From an uncultured Clostridia bacterium (GTDB lineage: Bacteria; Bacillota; Clostridia; Lachnospirales; CAG-274): DNA of 64,000 nucleotides. Position numbers and translations under genes: made by a program. Location: contig CAJTVH010000001.1 of NCBI GenBank assembly GCA_910579745.1, positions 62,001 to 126,000 of the forward strand, written 5' to 3'. This document shows, one piece after another, positions 44,177-54,128 of this stretch; position 1 is the stretch's first letter; every line of letters starts with the position of its first letter. The notes below the pieces were generated by a model that saw only the letters and a list, made by a program, of their open reading frames with translations, did not search any database and had not been told where the DNA came from.

Positions 44177-44258
44177 AAAAAAATCCTCCTTAATATTTAT
44201 ACGTATTTTATTTATCAACAGATTTAAAAATCTGTTTTAATCAAAATAATTATTAAAT

Positions 44259-44271
44259 GATAATAATTATC
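44259..44271. promoter_or_regulatory. Fur/PerR-like box upstream of reverse rubrerythrin
   Basis: GATAATAATTATC is a perfect 6-1-6 palindrome, followed by a further GATAAAGATTATAAATTA stretch. Both Fur and PerR boxes have this form; peroxide control by PerR fits the target gene. Confidence 0.55.
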
Positions 44272-44424
44272 ATCTGATAAAGATTATAAATTAATTATTA
44301 TCAAAAGTCAATAGAAAAAATAAAAATTTATAAAAATAAGTCACTGAAAATTTTGACAATGACTTAAATATAAATTAAGAGGGAAAATGTTTTCCGCTTT
44401 TTATTATAAGATTTATTCATAAAA

Positions 44425-44496
44425 AGCACGAGACGGGATTCGAACCCGCGGCCCTCGCCTTGGCAAGGCGATGCTCTACCACTGAGCCACTCGTGC
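44425..44496 (-). tRNA. tRNA-Gly (anticodon GCC)
   Basis: 72 nt. Acceptor GCACGAG/CTCGTGC, anticodon loop TGCCAAG between CGCCT/GGCG pairs, and T loop GTTCGAATC. CCA is not encoded. Confidence 0.97.
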
Positions 44497-44912
44497 GGAT
44501 GTAATTAAACAGACACTTGGTTCAATACATTTATTATAACCTAAAGTTATTAAAAAGATTACTACAAAAATAAATTAAAAATCTTTAAAAAAATAATGAT
44601 TAAAAAATTTAAAGCTATATAAAGATAACTAAAATTATAAAGTATGGAATTAATAATATGTTAAAATATACCTGACAACAAAATTTATTTTACAATATTT
44701 ATTATATATTGTCAATACTATTTCTTAATTTTAGTTATAGCCTGTTTAAAAATTACTTAATAATTGTGAGGTTAAAAAAATAATAATATTTCTAAAAATA
44801 TAAATATATTTTTAAAAGAGAAAATAATCAAAAATCATAAAAAATAAATATGCTTTAAATTTTTAATTTTTATAAAAAACGGTTTTGTTGTTTATTTTTA
44901 TATATAAATAGT
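44497..44912. other. AT-rich spacer, nothing recognised
   Basis: About 400 bp of very AT-rich sequence between tRNA-Gly and the FIST gene terminator. No open frame with a ribosome binding site, no repeat family and no strong hairpin was found. Confidence 0.6.
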
Positions 44913-44948
44913 AAAATCCCATGAGCTGTAAATTTTCATGGGATTTTA
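44913..44948 (-). terminator. Terminator after the FIST gene
   Basis: AAAATCCCATGA pairs with TCATGGGATTTT around an 11-base loop, just beyond the FIST stop. Confidence 0.85.
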
Positions 44949-44970
44949 TGTATTATTATAATTTTTAGTA

Positions 44971-46071
44971 TTAATTTATAATTAAAATAGTTGACGTTTC
45001 ATTAATATGGCCTAAAAACGCTTCTCCATAGGTTGAGAAACCAATACTCGTGTAACGGCCGAATAAATCACAGTAAGGTTTAATTAGATTTTCATTTGTT
45101 ATTTCGAGGGTTCTGTATAAACAATTAAAATTGATTACTCCGGCAGGTTTTTCTGTTATTATATCGTCTAAAGCGTTTTTTGTATCTTCTATAATATCAC
45201 CGATTTTTAATATATGGATTTCAGTACCTTCAGGTATACCGCAGTGAAGCGATATTCCTCCGTCTAAAATTTGGTCGAAAGTACGAATAAATATTTCACC
45301 GTTAGCTAAAACACCAAGAGGATTTGAGACAAAATAATCAGATATTTTTGATTTATCAACTCCGAGAACCTCGGCATATACCTCATCTACAGGTCTGTTG
45401 TCAAGTTCATACATAATACGGTTTTTTACATCTGATTTTGTTACCGTCAAACCTTTATCAGAAAATACTTCCGCGCTTTGAGTTTTTAATACTTTATATC
45501 CGTTAACAGTTTTTAAGGTCGCCAAAACAGCGGCGTTCTCATAGCTTTGACCGTTGGCGTATACTTTAGATGTTCCCTCAGTTTCTGATGAGGTTCCTCC
45601 CACATATAAAATGTCGGTGCTGTTTCCGATTTTATCCATTCCGTATTCTTCTGATTTAGAACTTCCCTCAAATATTACGATTCCAGCGTATTTATCGAAG
45701 TTATCTAATATGTTATCATATCCTCCGAAATACTCATGAGTTTCTCTTATAGGGATTGAGTAATTAGGGTTGTCTTTTATATCCTCAACGACTTTTACGC
45801 ATACATCATCAATACTGTCCTTATCCATCGCCATAAATGAAATGGAGGAATTATTAAGCTCGTTATTATAATATTCGCTGTGTGAGGTTGAGCCTATAAT
45901 ATTACATCCGGGAAAATTATCACGCAATACGCCAGCCGGATTTGAGGCGTCATAAATGCTTGACGCGAAAAATAATATAAATGTCGGTGAGAAATCACCC
46001 AACTGCTTTTTAAATTCTGAAACAGCAGCCACCGAATCGGAACTTTTTACTGAAATAGCTTTAATAGCCAC
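44971..46071 (-). CDS. FIST-domain sensory protein
   Basis: 366 residues. The FIST N domain (FFASSIYD, GCNIIGSTSHSEYY, YVGGTSSETEGTSKVYANG) is followed by FIST_C (NPLGVLANGEIFIR ... PAGVINFNCLYRT ... GFSTYGEAFLGHINETSTI). FIST proteins are thought to bind small ligands such as amino acids and feed signalling. The start is GTG behind AAGGAG. It is preceded by a 66-residue gene on the same strand. Confidence 0.9.
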   Translation of the reverse strand: MAIKAISVKSSDSVAAVSEFKKQLGDFSPTFILFFASSIYDASNPAGVLRDNFPGCNIIGSTSHSEYYNNELNNSSISFMAMDKDSIDDVCVKVVEDIKDNPNYSIPIRETHEYFGGYDNILDNFDKYAGIVIFEGSSKSEEYGMDKIGNSTDILYVGGTSSETEGTSKVYANGQSYENAAVLATLKTVNGYKVLKTQSAEVFSDKGLTVTKSDVKNRIMYELDNRPVDEVYAEVLGVDKSKISDYFVSNPLGVLANGEIFIRTFDQILDGGISLHCGIPEGTEIHILKIGDIIEDTKNALDDIITEKPAGVINFNCLYRTLEITNENLIKPYCDLFGRYTSIGFSTYGEAFLGHINETSTILIIN

Positions 46072-46093
46072 TTAAATCAAACTCCTTTCTATG

Positions 46094-46294
46094 TTATAAT
46101 GTTACATCAAGTTCTTGGGCAATTTTTGTGATTTTATTTAATACGGTAACATCATCGGGAGAGTTTTCCGTATATTTGTCTACCGCTATCCCTTTTAAAA
46201 TAAGCTTTGTGCGGGTGCATGTAGCGATAGTTGGATTCCCTTTCGCTTTACTTGTAATGATTTTGTCAATCATAAATTTTATTTTTCCTGCCAT
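46094..46294 (-). CDS. Small protein preceding FIST gene (66 aa)
   Basis: MAGKIKFMIDKIITSKAKGN, then TIATCTRTKLILKGIAVDKY, with GAGGTG before the ATG. It ends 22 bp before the FIST start, so both are probably one transcript. The family is not recognised; it may be an oligomerisation or partner domain of the FIST protein. Confidence 0.65.
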   Translation of the reverse strand: MAGKIKFMIDKIITSKAKGNPTIATCTRTKLILKGIAVDKYTENSPDDVTVLNKITKIAQELDVTL

Positions 46295-46351
46295 TATTAA
46301 CACCTCGTTTCAAATTTAAATTAATGTTAAAGAACCTTTAAAAGCGTCGGC

Positions 46352-46602
46352 TATAGTGTATCTGAAAACTAAAACACACAAAAAAACATAAAATTTTTTT
46401 AGATAAGTTTTTAAATAGGAGATGTCTTAAAATTCAGCATTTAGTTGTTAAAATCTAATAAATTTTTAACAGCTAGAAATATTTTGTTTTTTATAAAGCT
46501 AAAATATCCAAAAAAAAATATGAAAAATAAAACAAACACGTTTTAAGTTTGTTTTATTTTTTTATGATTTTTCCGTATATTTTAATTTTAAGACAGACCC
46601 TA
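46352..46602. repeat. Longer inverted-end element (related to family A)
   Basis: The left end is TATAGTGTATCTGAAAACTA, like family A, while the right end (TTTTAAGACAGACCCTAA) is closer to family B. The 250-bp interior contains an AAACAAAC/GTTTGTTT hairpin. It lies between the FIST operon and asnA. Confidence 0.5.
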
Positions 46603-46802
46603 AAAAGAGTTGTCTAAAAGTTGTTATTTATACAATTTTAACAACAATTATAAATGCTTCAGGCACGCGTTGATAAAATTAAGCCATTTATTAATTTTAT
46701 TACTTAGGAAAGATGATTATTATGTATTTTTAAATTGACACCTCGTTTCTATTTTGAAGAATATGTAATATTATTAAAGAATGGTTTGGCTAATAAAAAA
46801 AT

Positions 46803-47807
46803 TTATAGCAGATGTATATTTGAGTATTTACACTGCTCGTCAATCTCATTTGGCCAAACGGATGGCTGTACCTCTCCTATATGCGCTTTTCCAAGCAAAA
46901 ACATACAAACTCTTGACTGACCTATCCCGCCGCCTATCGTATAAGGCAGTTCTTTATTTAAAATCGCTTTATGAAAAGAAAGATTTTTCCTTTCTATGCA
47001 ATTTGTTTTTTCAAGCTGATATAAAAGTGATTTTTCATCTACCCTTATTCCCATAGACAGAATCTCAAGGGAACAATTTAAAACAGGAAACCACACAAGT
47101 AAATCGCCGTTTAAACTCCAATCATCATAGTCGGGCGCTCTCTCATCATGTTTTTCACCCGTACTAAGTGTGTCGCCTACTTGCATAATAAATACGGCTT
47201 TATATTCTTTTGTTATTATTTCTTCCCTTTGCTGAGGCGTAAGATCCGGATACATTTCCAAAAGTTTGGATGTTGTTATAAATTTTATCTCATCGGGAAG
47301 AAATTTTGTTAAAATTGGATAAACATCGTATATATATGACTCAACAATTTTTAAGACACTGAAAATTTGAGATACCGTATTTTTTAAAGTATCCAGATTT
47401 CTCTCGCTTTTTAAAATGATTTTTTCCCAATCCCACTGGTCCACGAAAACCGAGTGAAGATTATCAAGTTCTTCTCCCTGACGGATTGAATACATATCCG
47501 TATATAATCCCTCGTCATATGTAAAATTATATTTTTTAAGCGCGTATCTTTTCCACTTTGCTAAGGAATGAACGATTTCAACATCTTTATTTATGGATGC
47601 GATATTAAAAACAACAGGTTTTTCGGACCCATTTAAATTATCGTTTATACCTGATTCAGGTGAAACAAAAAGCGGCGCGGAAACTTTTTTTAAATTAAAG
47701 ACTTTTGAGAAAGTTTTTTCAAAACAATCTTTAATCTGATTTATAGCTATTTCAGTTGTTTTAATGTCAAGCTTTGAAGTATAATCTCGCGGAATTGTAA
47801 GTTTCAT
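46803..47807 (-). CDS. asnA: Aspartate-ammonia ligase
   Basis: 334 residues, the normal AsnA length. It makes asparagine from aspartate, ammonia and ATP. Family segments include VSPESGINDNLNG, VHSLAKWKRYAL, GLYTDMYSIRQGE, FVDQWDWE, DYDDWSLNGDLLVW and GGGIGQSRVCMFLLGKAHIG. AGGAGG precedes the ATG. No operon partner is adjacent. Confidence 0.96.
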   Translation of the reverse strand: MKLTIPRDYTSKLDIKTTEIAINQIKDCFEKTFSKVFNLKKVSAPLFVSPESGINDNLNGSEKPVVFNIASINKDVEIVHSLAKWKRYALKKYNFTYDEGLYTDMYSIRQGEELDNLHSVFVDQWDWEKIILKSERNLDTLKNTVSQIFSVLKIVESYIYDVYPILTKFLPDEIKFITTSKLLEMYPDLTPQQREEIITKEYKAVFIMQVGDTLSTGEKHDERAPDYDDWSLNGDLLVWFPVLNCSLEILSMGIRVDEKSLLYQLEKTNCIERKNLSFHKAILNKELPYTIGGGIGQSRVCMFLLGKAHIGEVQPSVWPNEIDEQCKYSNIHLL

Positions 47808-48127
47808 TATTATCCTCCTTCCTAAAATGTCAAAAACTAATATACTTATATATTAATATATTTTTTTTATTTATACAAGTAATAATTTAAAAACTTTTTT
47901 ATAAAATATTTTCAGCCAAATTTCACCGGGAATTTTTATTAATCTTTTAAATATTACTTATCATAAAACAGGCTTTGACCGATATTTTTCGGAGTGAGGA
48001 AAATATTAGCCAAAGCTGTAAAATCATAATATTATAATACTAAACGCCATTTGAGGAATTGTCAAGAATTTATTTATTAAAATTTTTATTTATGAAAATT
48101 AATATGGCGTTTAACGGATGATTATTT
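47808..48127. other. Spacer with a long-range inverted repeat
   Basis: AAACGCCAT near 48035 pairs with ATGGCGTTT near 48107 across about 60 bp. It may end the catalase transcript. No gene seen. Confidence 0.4.
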
Positions 48128-48805
48128 TTAATTTTTGCCTGAGAAACAAACAGGTTTTCCATCAATTTTCTCAAGGCGATTTTCTTTTGGGGACGGGGAC
48201 GATAAGTTAAAATAAAGGGTTGAATCTCTTGTTACGCCGAAATCTTTATTTGAGCCGCTGTCCTGAACTTTATTAAAAGCTTCCCTGAACATAGCGTTAT
48301 GCGCTTCCTCTCGGTTTAAAAGAAAATCTATGGTTTCTCTTACATATTTATCGTTTATTTGGCGATAAAGATATTCATATACTACTTTCGCTCTTTGTTC
48401 AGACGCTATATTAGACAAAAGGTCGGCGCAAAGATCTCCCGTTACGGTGACGTAATCAGCTGTCCATGAATATCCCGAAGCGTTTATAAGCCCTGGGTTT
48501 AACCCTAAAATTACATGGGTCTCAATTTCTCCGGAGTGAGTTTTTTTATAATCCACATCATGGCCATTTAAAAGATTTATTGTTTGCGCCACCATTTCCA
48601 TATGACTTAATTCCTCCGCGGCGATGTCCATAAATAAATCTTTTATTTCTTTGTCTTTTATTCGAAAGCTTTGAGACATATACTGCATAGCCGCTTTTAA
48701 CTCGCCGTTTCCGCCGCCCAACTGCTCATGCAGAAGCGCCGCGTATTGAGGATTGGGTTTCTCAATTTTTACTTCTCTTAAAAGCTGTTTTTCATGTTTG
48801 AACAA
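48128..48805 (-). CDS. cotJC: Manganese catalase / CotJC-like spore coat protein
   Basis: 225 residues. The ferritin-like di-manganese fold is shown by QLGGGNGELKAAMQYMSQSF, AAEELSHMEMVAQTINLLNG and LLNREEAHNAMF. CotJC is the spore-coat member of this family. The start is a TTG preceded by AAGGT. No cotJA or cotJB is adjacent. It degrades hydrogen peroxide. Confidence 0.88.
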   Translation of the reverse strand: MFKHEKQLLREVKIEKPNPQYAALLHEQLGGGNGELKAAMQYMSQSFRIKDKEIKDLFMDIAAEELSHMEMVAQTINLLNGHDVDYKKTHSGEIETHVILGLNPGLINASGYSWTADYVTVTGDLCADLLSNIASEQRAKVVYEYLYRQINDKYVRETIDFLLNREEAHNAMFREAFNKVQDSGSNKDFGVTRDSTLYFNLSSPSPKENRLEKIDGKPVCFSGKN

Positions 48806-49217
48806 TTTAATTACCTTCTTTCTTAAATTTTAAAAGTTTATTCAACAGTTTATTTTATACCGAAAAGTGGATAAAATAAAATATAAGGGGCTTAAACATT
48901 ACCGTTGGGTTTGAGCGGAAAAAGGTTTAAGATTCCACCTGTTTTGAAGTTTTTTGAAATATGATTTTTTACGGGTATTTTAGCGTTTGGATGTGGCGTA
49001 ATCAGTATTTATTGAAGATCAGTTGTTATCTTTTTATAAAACTTCAATAAATATAGTTTGTATTTTAAAAAAAAATATATTATTATAAAATTAAGGAAAC
49101 ATAAGTTAAAACATTATGACAATTCCCTTTATGGACTGTCTTAAAATTATAATATGGATAAAAAAATCATAAAAAACAAAAAATTTAAAATATGTTTAAA
49201 ATTTATGGAGGGGAAAA
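48806..49217. other. Spacer between divergent catalase and aguA
   Basis: About 410 bp, AT-rich, presumably holding both promoters. TTGAAG near 49012 starts a loose inverted pair with CTTCAATAAA near 49043. Nothing else recognised. Confidence 0.4.
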
Positions 49218-50321
49218 ATGAGGATTTTAAATTCAATTCCTAAAAGCGACGGTTTTTTTATGCCCGCTGAATTTGAAGAGCATTATGGCTGTATTATAAT
49301 TTGGCCCGAAAGACCGGATTCATGGCAATATGGAGCGGTTATGGCGAGAAAAGCGTTCGCTAAAGTAGCTAAGGCTATTGCTCGTTCGGAAAAGGTTACC
49401 GTTATAGCGAGCGATTTATCATATGATACGGCGAGAGAGGCACTGCCTGATTATATAAGGGTAGTGGAGATGTCTAGCGACGATTCATGGGCTAGGGATT
49501 ACGCTCCAACTTTTCTTAAAAATAAAGACGGGGAAATCAGGGGGGTTGAATGGTATTTTAACGCTTGGGGAGGCCTTGTTGACGGATTATATTTTCCATG
49601 GGATAAAGATAATAAAATGGCGAGAAAAATATGTGATTTATACGATATTGACGTATATGATATTAAAGATTTTGTCTTAGAGGGGGGATCGATTCACGTT
49701 GATGGGGAAGGCACTGTTATTACGACGGAGGCGTGTCTTTTGAGCGAGGGAAGAAATCCCAAAATGACAAAAAAAGAGATTGAGGAAAAATTAAAAAACT
49801 CTCTTGGAGCCGAGAAGGTTATATGGCTTAAAAGAGGGATATACAACGATGAGACAAACGAGCATGTTGATAATATATGCGCTTTTACGGCTCCTGGAGA
49901 GGTGGTTCTGGCGTGGTGTGACGATGAAAGCGACCCGCAGTATGAGATGTCTAAAGAGTGTTTTGATATTTTATCAAGGGAAACAGATGCTAAAGGTAGA
50001 AAGTTCAAGATACATAAAATACCTCAGCCTAAGCCTGTCTTTATGACGGAATATGAGTGCGAAGGTCTTATTAATTTTAACGGTAAGCCCACAAGAACGG
50101 CGGATGAGAGACTCGCCGCGTCTTATGTGAATTTTTATATATCGAACGACGCTGTTATTATGCCAGGATTTAACGATGAGAATGATGAAAGGGCAAGAGA
50201 AATTATTCAAGATATTTTTAAAGACAGAGAGGTTATTCAAATTTACGCGAGGGATATTTTAATAGGAGGGGGAAATATTCATTGTATAACTCAGCAAATT
50301 CCCATATTTGGCGGACGTTAG
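49218..50321 (+). CDS. aguA: Agmatine deiminase
   Basis: 367 residues. It hydrolyses agmatine to N-carbamoylputrescine and ammonia. Signature segments are MPAEFEEHYGCIIIWPERPD, DDSWARDYAPTF, EGGSIHVDGEGT, DETNEHVDNICAF and the C-terminal GGGNIHCITQQIP with the nucleophilic cysteine. GGAGGGG precedes the ATG. aguB follows 326 bp downstream. Confidence 0.96.
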   Translation: MRILNSIPKSDGFFMPAEFEEHYGCIIIWPERPDSWQYGAVMARKAFAKVAKAIARSEKVTVIASDLSYDTAREALPDYIRVVEMSSDDSWARDYAPTFLKNKDGEIRGVEWYFNAWGGLVDGLYFPWDKDNKMARKICDLYDIDVYDIKDFVLEGGSIHVDGEGTVITTEACLLSEGRNPKMTKKEIEEKLKNSLGAEKVIWLKRGIYNDETNEHVDNICAFTAPGEVVLAWCDDESDPQYEMSKECFDILSRETDAKGRKFKIHKIPQPKPVFMTEYECEGLINFNGKPTRTADERLAASYVNFYISNDAVIMPGFNDENDERAREIIQDIFKDREVIQIYARDILIGGGNIHCITQQIPIFGGR

Positions 50322-50647
50322 ACTTTTGTCAGCCTTGTGTAAATGAAATTAAAGAAATACTGACAAATTAAACGAAGTTGGTTTATTGATGATATTTTTC
50401 ATTACAATAAAAAAGACTGTGAATCAGGGATTTCGCTTTCAGCGCAAGCCGATTGTACCGTCTGAGTTTATTTTTGCGGCGCGCGCGTTCTAAGTCTATG
50501 CTAATGGTGTTTTGACGAAGTAATGGAAAATATCGGCTAAATATGTGAAGTTATAATGAAGAGGTGCATCCCTAAAGTAATAACTATTATAAAGCTTAAA
50601 AACATGATATAGATAAATAATTTTATAAAAGAAAGGGACTTGTTTAT
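50322..50647. other. Spacer between aguA and aguB
   Basis: 326 bp with no gene. It is less AT-rich in the middle (GCGGCGCGCGCG near 50478). No terminator or repeat is clear; aguA and aguB could be separate or joint transcripts. Confidence 0.4.
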
Positions 50648-51520
50648 ATGAGAAGGGTTAAAATCGCGGCGGTTCAGATGAAATGTGAAAAGGAAAGGGA
50701 AAAAAATATTGATAAAGCTGTTAAAATGGCTGAGAAAGCCGCGGAAAACGGCGCTAATATTATTCTCCTGCCAGAGCTTTTTGAAAGTCTTTATTTTTGT
50801 CAGGAAAAAAGATATGATAATTATAAATTAGCGAGGACTGTAGAGGAAGATGAGGCGGTTAAAAGATTTAAAGATACCGCTAAGAAATTTGATGTTGTTA
50901 TTCCTGTAAGTTTTTATGAGAAAGATGTAAACGTGTTATATAATTCCGTCGCCGTTATTAATTCTGACGGGGAGGTTTTGGGAGTTTACAGAAAAACTCA
51001 TATACCTGACGACCATTTTTATCAGGAAAAATTTTATTTTACACAAGGTAATACAGGTTTTAAAGTATGGGACACAAAATATGGGAAAATAGGAGTAGGC
51101 ATATGCTGGGACCAATGGTTTCCGGAATGTGCGAGGATTATGGCGCTTATGGGGGCAGAAATTATTTTTTATCCTACCGCTATCGGTTCAGAGCCTATTC
51201 TTGAGTGTGACAGCGCTCCTCACTGGAGAAGGTGTATGCAGGGGCATTCGGCGGCGAATATTGTACCTGTTGTGGCGGCTAACAGAATAGGGGAAGAAAA
51301 GATTTTCCCATGTGAGGCAAACAATACGCAAAATTCCTCATTAATATTTTACGGCTCGTCTTTTATAACGGACGAGACAGGTGAGGTTATATGTGAGGCC
51401 TCAAAAGATAAAGAGGAGATATTATATGCTGACATTGATTTAGACAAGGCGGGGGATATGAGAATGAGCTGGGGACTTTTCAGAGACAGGAGGCCCGAAT
51501 GTTATGGGAAAATTTTATAA
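50648..51520 (+). CDS. aguB: N-carbamoylputrescine amidase
   Basis: 290 residues of the nitrilase superfamily. The catalytic Glu-Lys-Cys triad is in LPELFES, YRKTHIPDD and GVGICWDQWFPE. It converts N-carbamoylputrescine to putrescine, carbon dioxide and ammonia, completing the AguA pathway. GAAAGGGA precedes the ATG. Confidence 0.95.
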   Translation: MRRVKIAAVQMKCEKEREKNIDKAVKMAEKAAENGANIILLPELFESLYFCQEKRYDNYKLARTVEEDEAVKRFKDTAKKFDVVIPVSFYEKDVNVLYNSVAVINSDGEVLGVYRKTHIPDDHFYQEKFYFTQGNTGFKVWDTKYGKIGVGICWDQWFPECARIMALMGAEIIFYPTAIGSEPILECDSAPHWRRCMQGHSAANIVPVVAANRIGEEKIFPCEANNTQNSSLIFYGSSFITDETGEVICEASKDKEEILYADIDLDKAGDMRMSWGLFRDRRPECYGKIL

Positions 51521-51653
51521 TGTCTTGTAAGAGAGCCGTAAATATGATATTATGTATAGGCGGAGACGCCGAAAAAGCGGATTTTTTGTTTTGTCCGTTC
51601 TTATTATAAGTTTAACCGCTGTTAATAAATTATTTTAAGAGGTTGATTTTTTT

Positions 51654-52148
51654 ATGAATATTGTTTTACTTGAGCCGGAAATACCTCAAAATACGGGGAA
51701 TATTGGAAGAACATGCGTCGCTACGGGTACGGCTCTGCATCTGATAAAGCCTTTGGGATTTGATATTGATGAAAAATCTGTCAAAAGATCGGGGCTTGAT
51801 TATTGGAAAGATCTTAATTTAAAATGTTATGACAATTTTGAGAGTTTTATTGAGGAAAATCCCAACGCGCGTATTTTTATGGCCACTACAAAGGCGAGAA
51901 AAGCTTATACGGACGTTAAATATGAGAAAGACTGTTTTATTATGTTTGGAAAAGAAAGCGCTGGGATTCCAGAAGAAATCCTTTTGAGATACAAGGAAAA
52001 TTGTGTAAGAATTCCTATGCTTGAGAAATATCGATCGCTAAATTTATCCAATTCCGTTGCTGTGATTTTATACGAGGCTTTAAGGCAGAATAATTTTGAT
52101 AATTTTCTTTTTGAGGGAGATTTGCATAGGCATAATTGGGACGAGTAG
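51654..52148 (+). CDS. trmL: tRNA (cytidine(34)-2'-O)-methyltransferase
   Basis: 164 residues of the SPOUT class. LLEPEIPQNTGNIGRTCVAT, LHLIKPLGFDID, FGKESAGIPEEIL and IPMLEKYRSLNLSNSVAVIL form the knot and SAM site. It methylates the wobble base of tRNA-Leu. AAGAGG precedes the ATG. Confidence 0.95.
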   Translation: MNIVLLEPEIPQNTGNIGRTCVATGTALHLIKPLGFDIDEKSVKRSGLDYWKDLNLKCYDNFESFIEENPNARIFMATTKARKAYTDVKYEKDCFIMFGKESAGIPEEILLRYKENCVRIPMLEKYRSLNLSNSVAVILYEALRQNNFDNFLFEGDLHRHNWDE

Positions 52149-52204
52149 CGTTGTTTATTGTGTTAGCTTGGTTAGATGGATTGTTTTATGGAGGAATTTA
52201 ACTT

Positions 52205-53650
52205 ATGAAATTTAAATTAAAAAAGTCAATGATTAAGGCTGCGGCTTTAACTATGATATTTTCTTTAAACGCGTCAAGCGTGGTTTTTGCAGGGGACTGT
52301 GATATTTCTTATCATATGGGAGAAAACGCCGTAATAAACAAAATATCGGAGGACGGAGCAATTTATATTGTGGGAGACTCTACCGCCTGCGAGTATGGGT
52401 ATGATGGGAATTACGCCGTTTTTAGAGCGGGATGGGGGATGTATCTTCCCAAATATATATCTGGAAACAGAAAAGTTGTTAATCTTGCTCTTAGCGGCCG
52501 AAGCTCAAAAAGCTTTACGGTTGAGGAAAATTATAAAAAGCTTAAAGAAAGTTTGAGAGCGGGAGACTGTTTGTTAATTCAGTTTGGGCATAACGACGCT
52601 AAAAAGTCTACGGAAGAGGATTTAAAAAATCGTTACACCGACCCGGAAGGAGACATTAATACCGAGGGAAGTTTTAAAAATTCACTTTATAAAAACTATA
52701 TAAAATTGGCTGAGGAAAAAGGCGCTGTACCTGTTCTTATTTCTCCCGTGGCGAGAAGAAAATTTGATGAGAATGGGAGAATTATCGACAGTCATGGCTC
52801 TTATGACGACGCGGTTGAGGAACTCGCTAAAGAAACGGGAGTTAATTTTATTGATATGACCGCTAAAACAGAAAGGCTTTATAATATATATGGGACGGAG
52901 TTTACGAAAGCTTTTCACGCGGCCTATAAGGATAAAACAAAAGGGATAGACAATACCCATTATAACGCTTACGGAGCGAATATGGCGGCTTATCAAATAG
53001 CTATGGAATTAGGTATGAAGTATGATTTTTATCAGGAAACCTTGGTTACAAGGGGGGAATTTATCGAGGGATTAATGAGAGTGATAGGAGAGACGGAAAA
53101 GACGGAGGAGGATGTGTTTACAGATATTCCAGCGTCTCACAAATACGCCGCTTCTATAGCCACCGCTAAAAAGGCGGGCATTACAAACGGCGACGTCGAC
53201 GGAAAGTTTAATCCTGACAAGGTTTTAAAAAGTTATGACGCGGTTGTATTTATAATGCGCGCTTTGAGGCATGTGGGTATAGAGTGTCCAAAAGCGGATA
53301 TTACCGCCGTTAAGAAGACTTTTTATGATACTTTTGATGTTAAAAGGGAGGTTGAGTCGCTTTTTCCCGGTTACGCTTTTGACGACTGTATGAATTTTCT
53401 GGAGCTTATAAAACAAAATTCGGAGTATATTTTAAACAGTTCAGAAACAGATGAAAATTTTGATGTTATTAAAAATATATCCAAAGATAATATTTACTAT
53501 ATAGGGGCGCTTATTATGGAAGAACACTCAAAAGGAGTGCCCATTGAGTTAAAAGATGGTTTGTTTATAGCTTTATATGAATTGATTTCAAATAAGGAAA
53601 AAACAGAGGTGGTGGAGATGGATTTGAATGAGATTGAGAAAGTTGAGTAA
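52205..53650 (+). CDS. SGNH/GDSL esterase with S-layer homology repeats
   Basis: 481 residues. A signal peptide (residues 1-29, ending SSVVFAG) is followed by an SGNH hydrolase of rhamnogalacturonan-acetylesterase type: YIVGDSTA with the nucleophile Ser, ALSGRSSKSF, IQFGHNDAKKS and DNTHYNAYGAN with Asp-His. From about 275, VTRGEFIEGLMRVIGETEKT and TAKKAGITNGDVDGKFNPDK are S-layer homology units, then a degenerate third. It is likely cell-wall-attached and deacetylates polysaccharide. Confidence 0.88.
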   Translation: MKFKLKKSMIKAAALTMIFSLNASSVVFAGDCDISYHMGENAVINKISEDGAIYIVGDSTACEYGYDGNYAVFRAGWGMYLPKYISGNRKVVNLALSGRSSKSFTVEENYKKLKESLRAGDCLLIQFGHNDAKKSTEEDLKNRYTDPEGDINTEGSFKNSLYKNYIKLAEEKGAVPVLISPVARRKFDENGRIIDSHGSYDDAVEELAKETGVNFIDMTAKTERLYNIYGTEFTKAFHAAYKDKTKGIDNTHYNAYGANMAAYQIAMELGMKYDFYQETLVTRGEFIEGLMRVIGETEKTEEDVFTDIPASHKYAASIATAKKAGITNGDVDGKFNPDKVLKSYDAVVFIMRALRHVGIECPKADITAVKKTFYDTFDVKREVESLFPGYAFDDCMNFLELIKQNSEYILNSSETDENFDVIKNISKDNIYYIGALIMEEHSKGVPIELKDGLFIALYELISNKEKTEVVEMDLNEIEKVE

Positions 53651-53682
53651 GGCTAAAAACCTGAGAATTAATAATGTGGGAC

Positions 53683-53847
53683 TGGAGCGTATCTAAAAAC
53701 TAAAATACGCGCGAAAAATTATAAAAAATAAAACGAAATAGAAAGGCTTTTCTGTTTAATTGAACCGTTTTCGTTTGTTTTTTAATAATTTTTTGGATAT
53801 TTCGTGTATATAACTGATAGCTTATGATAGTTTTCAGATGCGCCCTA
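53683..53847 (+). repeat. Repeat family A, copy 3 (165 bp)
   Basis: GGAGCGTATCTAAAAACTA and TAGTTTTCAGATGCGCCCTA ends; same interior and orientation as the 14911 and 57894 copies. Confidence 0.85.
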
Positions 53848-53850
53848 GTT

Positions 53851-53926
53851 AAAAATTATTTTTACAAAGCGTAATAGTCGAGTGGCAAAGCGAAGTTTTG
53901 CCTGTGAAGAGGTAAAAATAATTTTT
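53851..53926. repeat. Inverted repeat, family F copy
   Basis: AAAAATTATTTTTAC and GTAAAAATAATTTTT are a perfect 15-bp inverted pair. It directly follows the family A copy. Confidence 0.65.
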
Positions 53927-54011
53927 AGTTGTCAAATCCGATTATTTTTAAATTGTTTGACCGCAAATACCCAGCGGGGTTTTAAATGTCGTATATAAAT
54001 TTATATTTTTC

Positions 54012-54040
54012 TTGACTTGAAAATGGGATTTATATATAAT
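54012..54040 (+). promoter_or_regulatory. Promoter of yajC
   Basis: TTGACT, 17 bases, TATAAT, about 90 bp upstream of the coding region. Confidence 0.75.
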
Positions 54041-54128
54041 ATATAGATACGTTGAGGCAACGATAAAAAATTATAGGAATATATATTTTTATTTCAAGTT
54101 CTTATAATACAGATTAGGAGATGTGATT

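Noticed and set aside
43676..44227. Plus-strand frames across the reverse rubrerythrin gene
   Set aside because: Shadows of a gene with clear metal-binding motifs.
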